5,536 bases of DNA. It comes from JAUIEH01 sp964483375. GTDB taxonomy: Bacteria; Pseudomonadota; Alphaproteobacteria; Caulobacterales; Maricaulaceae. Under the pieces are notes generated by a model, which saw only the letters and a program-made list of their open reading frames with translations, was not told the DNA's origin and ran no database searches. Position numbers and translations under genes: made by a program. Shown here piece by piece: positions 5,460 to 5,536 of this stretch (positions are counted from its first letter, which is position 1; the number at the start of each line of letters is the position of its first letter). The stretch spans positions 1 through 5,536 of the forward strand of contig CAZABJ010000090.1 in the NCBI GenBank assembly GCA_964483375.1, given 5' to 3'.

Positions 5460-5536
5460 GTCCCCGTAGCTCAGCTGTATAGAGCATCGGATTCCTAATC
5501 CGGAGGTCGCAGGTTAGAGTCCTGCCGGGGACGCCA
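5460..5536 (+). tRNA. tRNA-Arg, anticodon CCU (reads AGG)
   Basis: The 77-base cloverleaf is complete and includes an encoded CCA (5534-5536). The acceptor stem pairs 5460-5466 with 5526-5532 over seven perfect pairs; the discriminator is G5533. The D stem is GCTC/GAGC (5469-5472, 5482-5485). The anticodon stem is 5487-5491 with 5499-5503 (one T-G wobble at the outer pair), and the loop TTCCTAA (5492-5498) carries anticodon CCT at 5494-5496. The variable loop is AGGTC, and the T stem is GCAGG/CCTGC. Arginine identity bases A20 (5479) and C35 (5495) are present. Two normally near-invariant bases are changed: position 19 is T (5478, normally G) and position 56 is A (5516, normally C). The two pair with each other in the folded molecule, so the change looks compensated. 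The gene ends exactly at the window edge. Confidence 0.95.

Noticed and set aside
5284..5498. Small open frames on both strands between the GST gene and the tRNA
   Set aside because: They overlap the tRNA and each other, lack ribosome sites and have biased, motif-free products.
5490..5521. Two GANTC sites (5490-5494 and 5517-5521) inside the tRNA, possible CcrM methylation sites
   Set aside because: They follow from tRNA sequence that is fixed for structural reasons and are not in a promoter position. Other GANTC sites occur within genes, so no regulatory claim is supported.

Overview
The window is GC-rich (about two thirds G+C by eye) and reads as chromosomal DNA of an alphaproteobacterium. 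The grounds are the subtype of the divergent polysaccharide deacetylase, its pairing with an RppH-type Nudix hydrolase next to the ATP synthase epsilon gene, and the codon style. I cannot name a genus. No transposase, integrase, phage gene, CRISPR array or obvious compositional break is visible.

Layout, left to right. A rightward block of four genes fills 2-2665: the C-terminal part of a membrane protein that resembles the tail of pentapeptide-repeat-type proteins (cut by the window edge), a DUF2189 multi-pass membrane protein, a small two-helix membrane protein with a bacterial PH-like domain, and atpC, the epsilon subunit of F1Fo ATP synthase. A leftward block follows: rppH, whose 3' end overlaps that of atpC by 13 bp, then a divergent polysaccharide deacetylase family protein, then a glutathione S-transferase (transcription order: GST, deacetylase, rppH). 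The right edge holds a complete rightward tRNA-Arg(CCU), whose encoded CCA is the last three bases of the window.

Functionally these are mostly housekeeping genes: energy conversion (atpC), mRNA 5'-end processing and turnover (rppH), an envelope-associated protein, a detoxification-type enzyme and translation (tRNA). No multi-gene defence, secretion or biosynthetic system can be supported.

The points most worth a second look are: (1) the tRNA has T at position 19 and A at position 56 in place of the near-universal G19-C56 pair, apparently a compensated swap of a tertiary base pair; (2) atpC lies behind three unrelated membrane-protein genes and not behind atpD; (3) atpC and rppH overlap tail to tail; (4) the deacetylase-fold protein lacks the expected metal-binding residues. 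No single gap without a gene exceeds 300 bases; the longest (5288-5459) holds only a weak candidate tRNA promoter.
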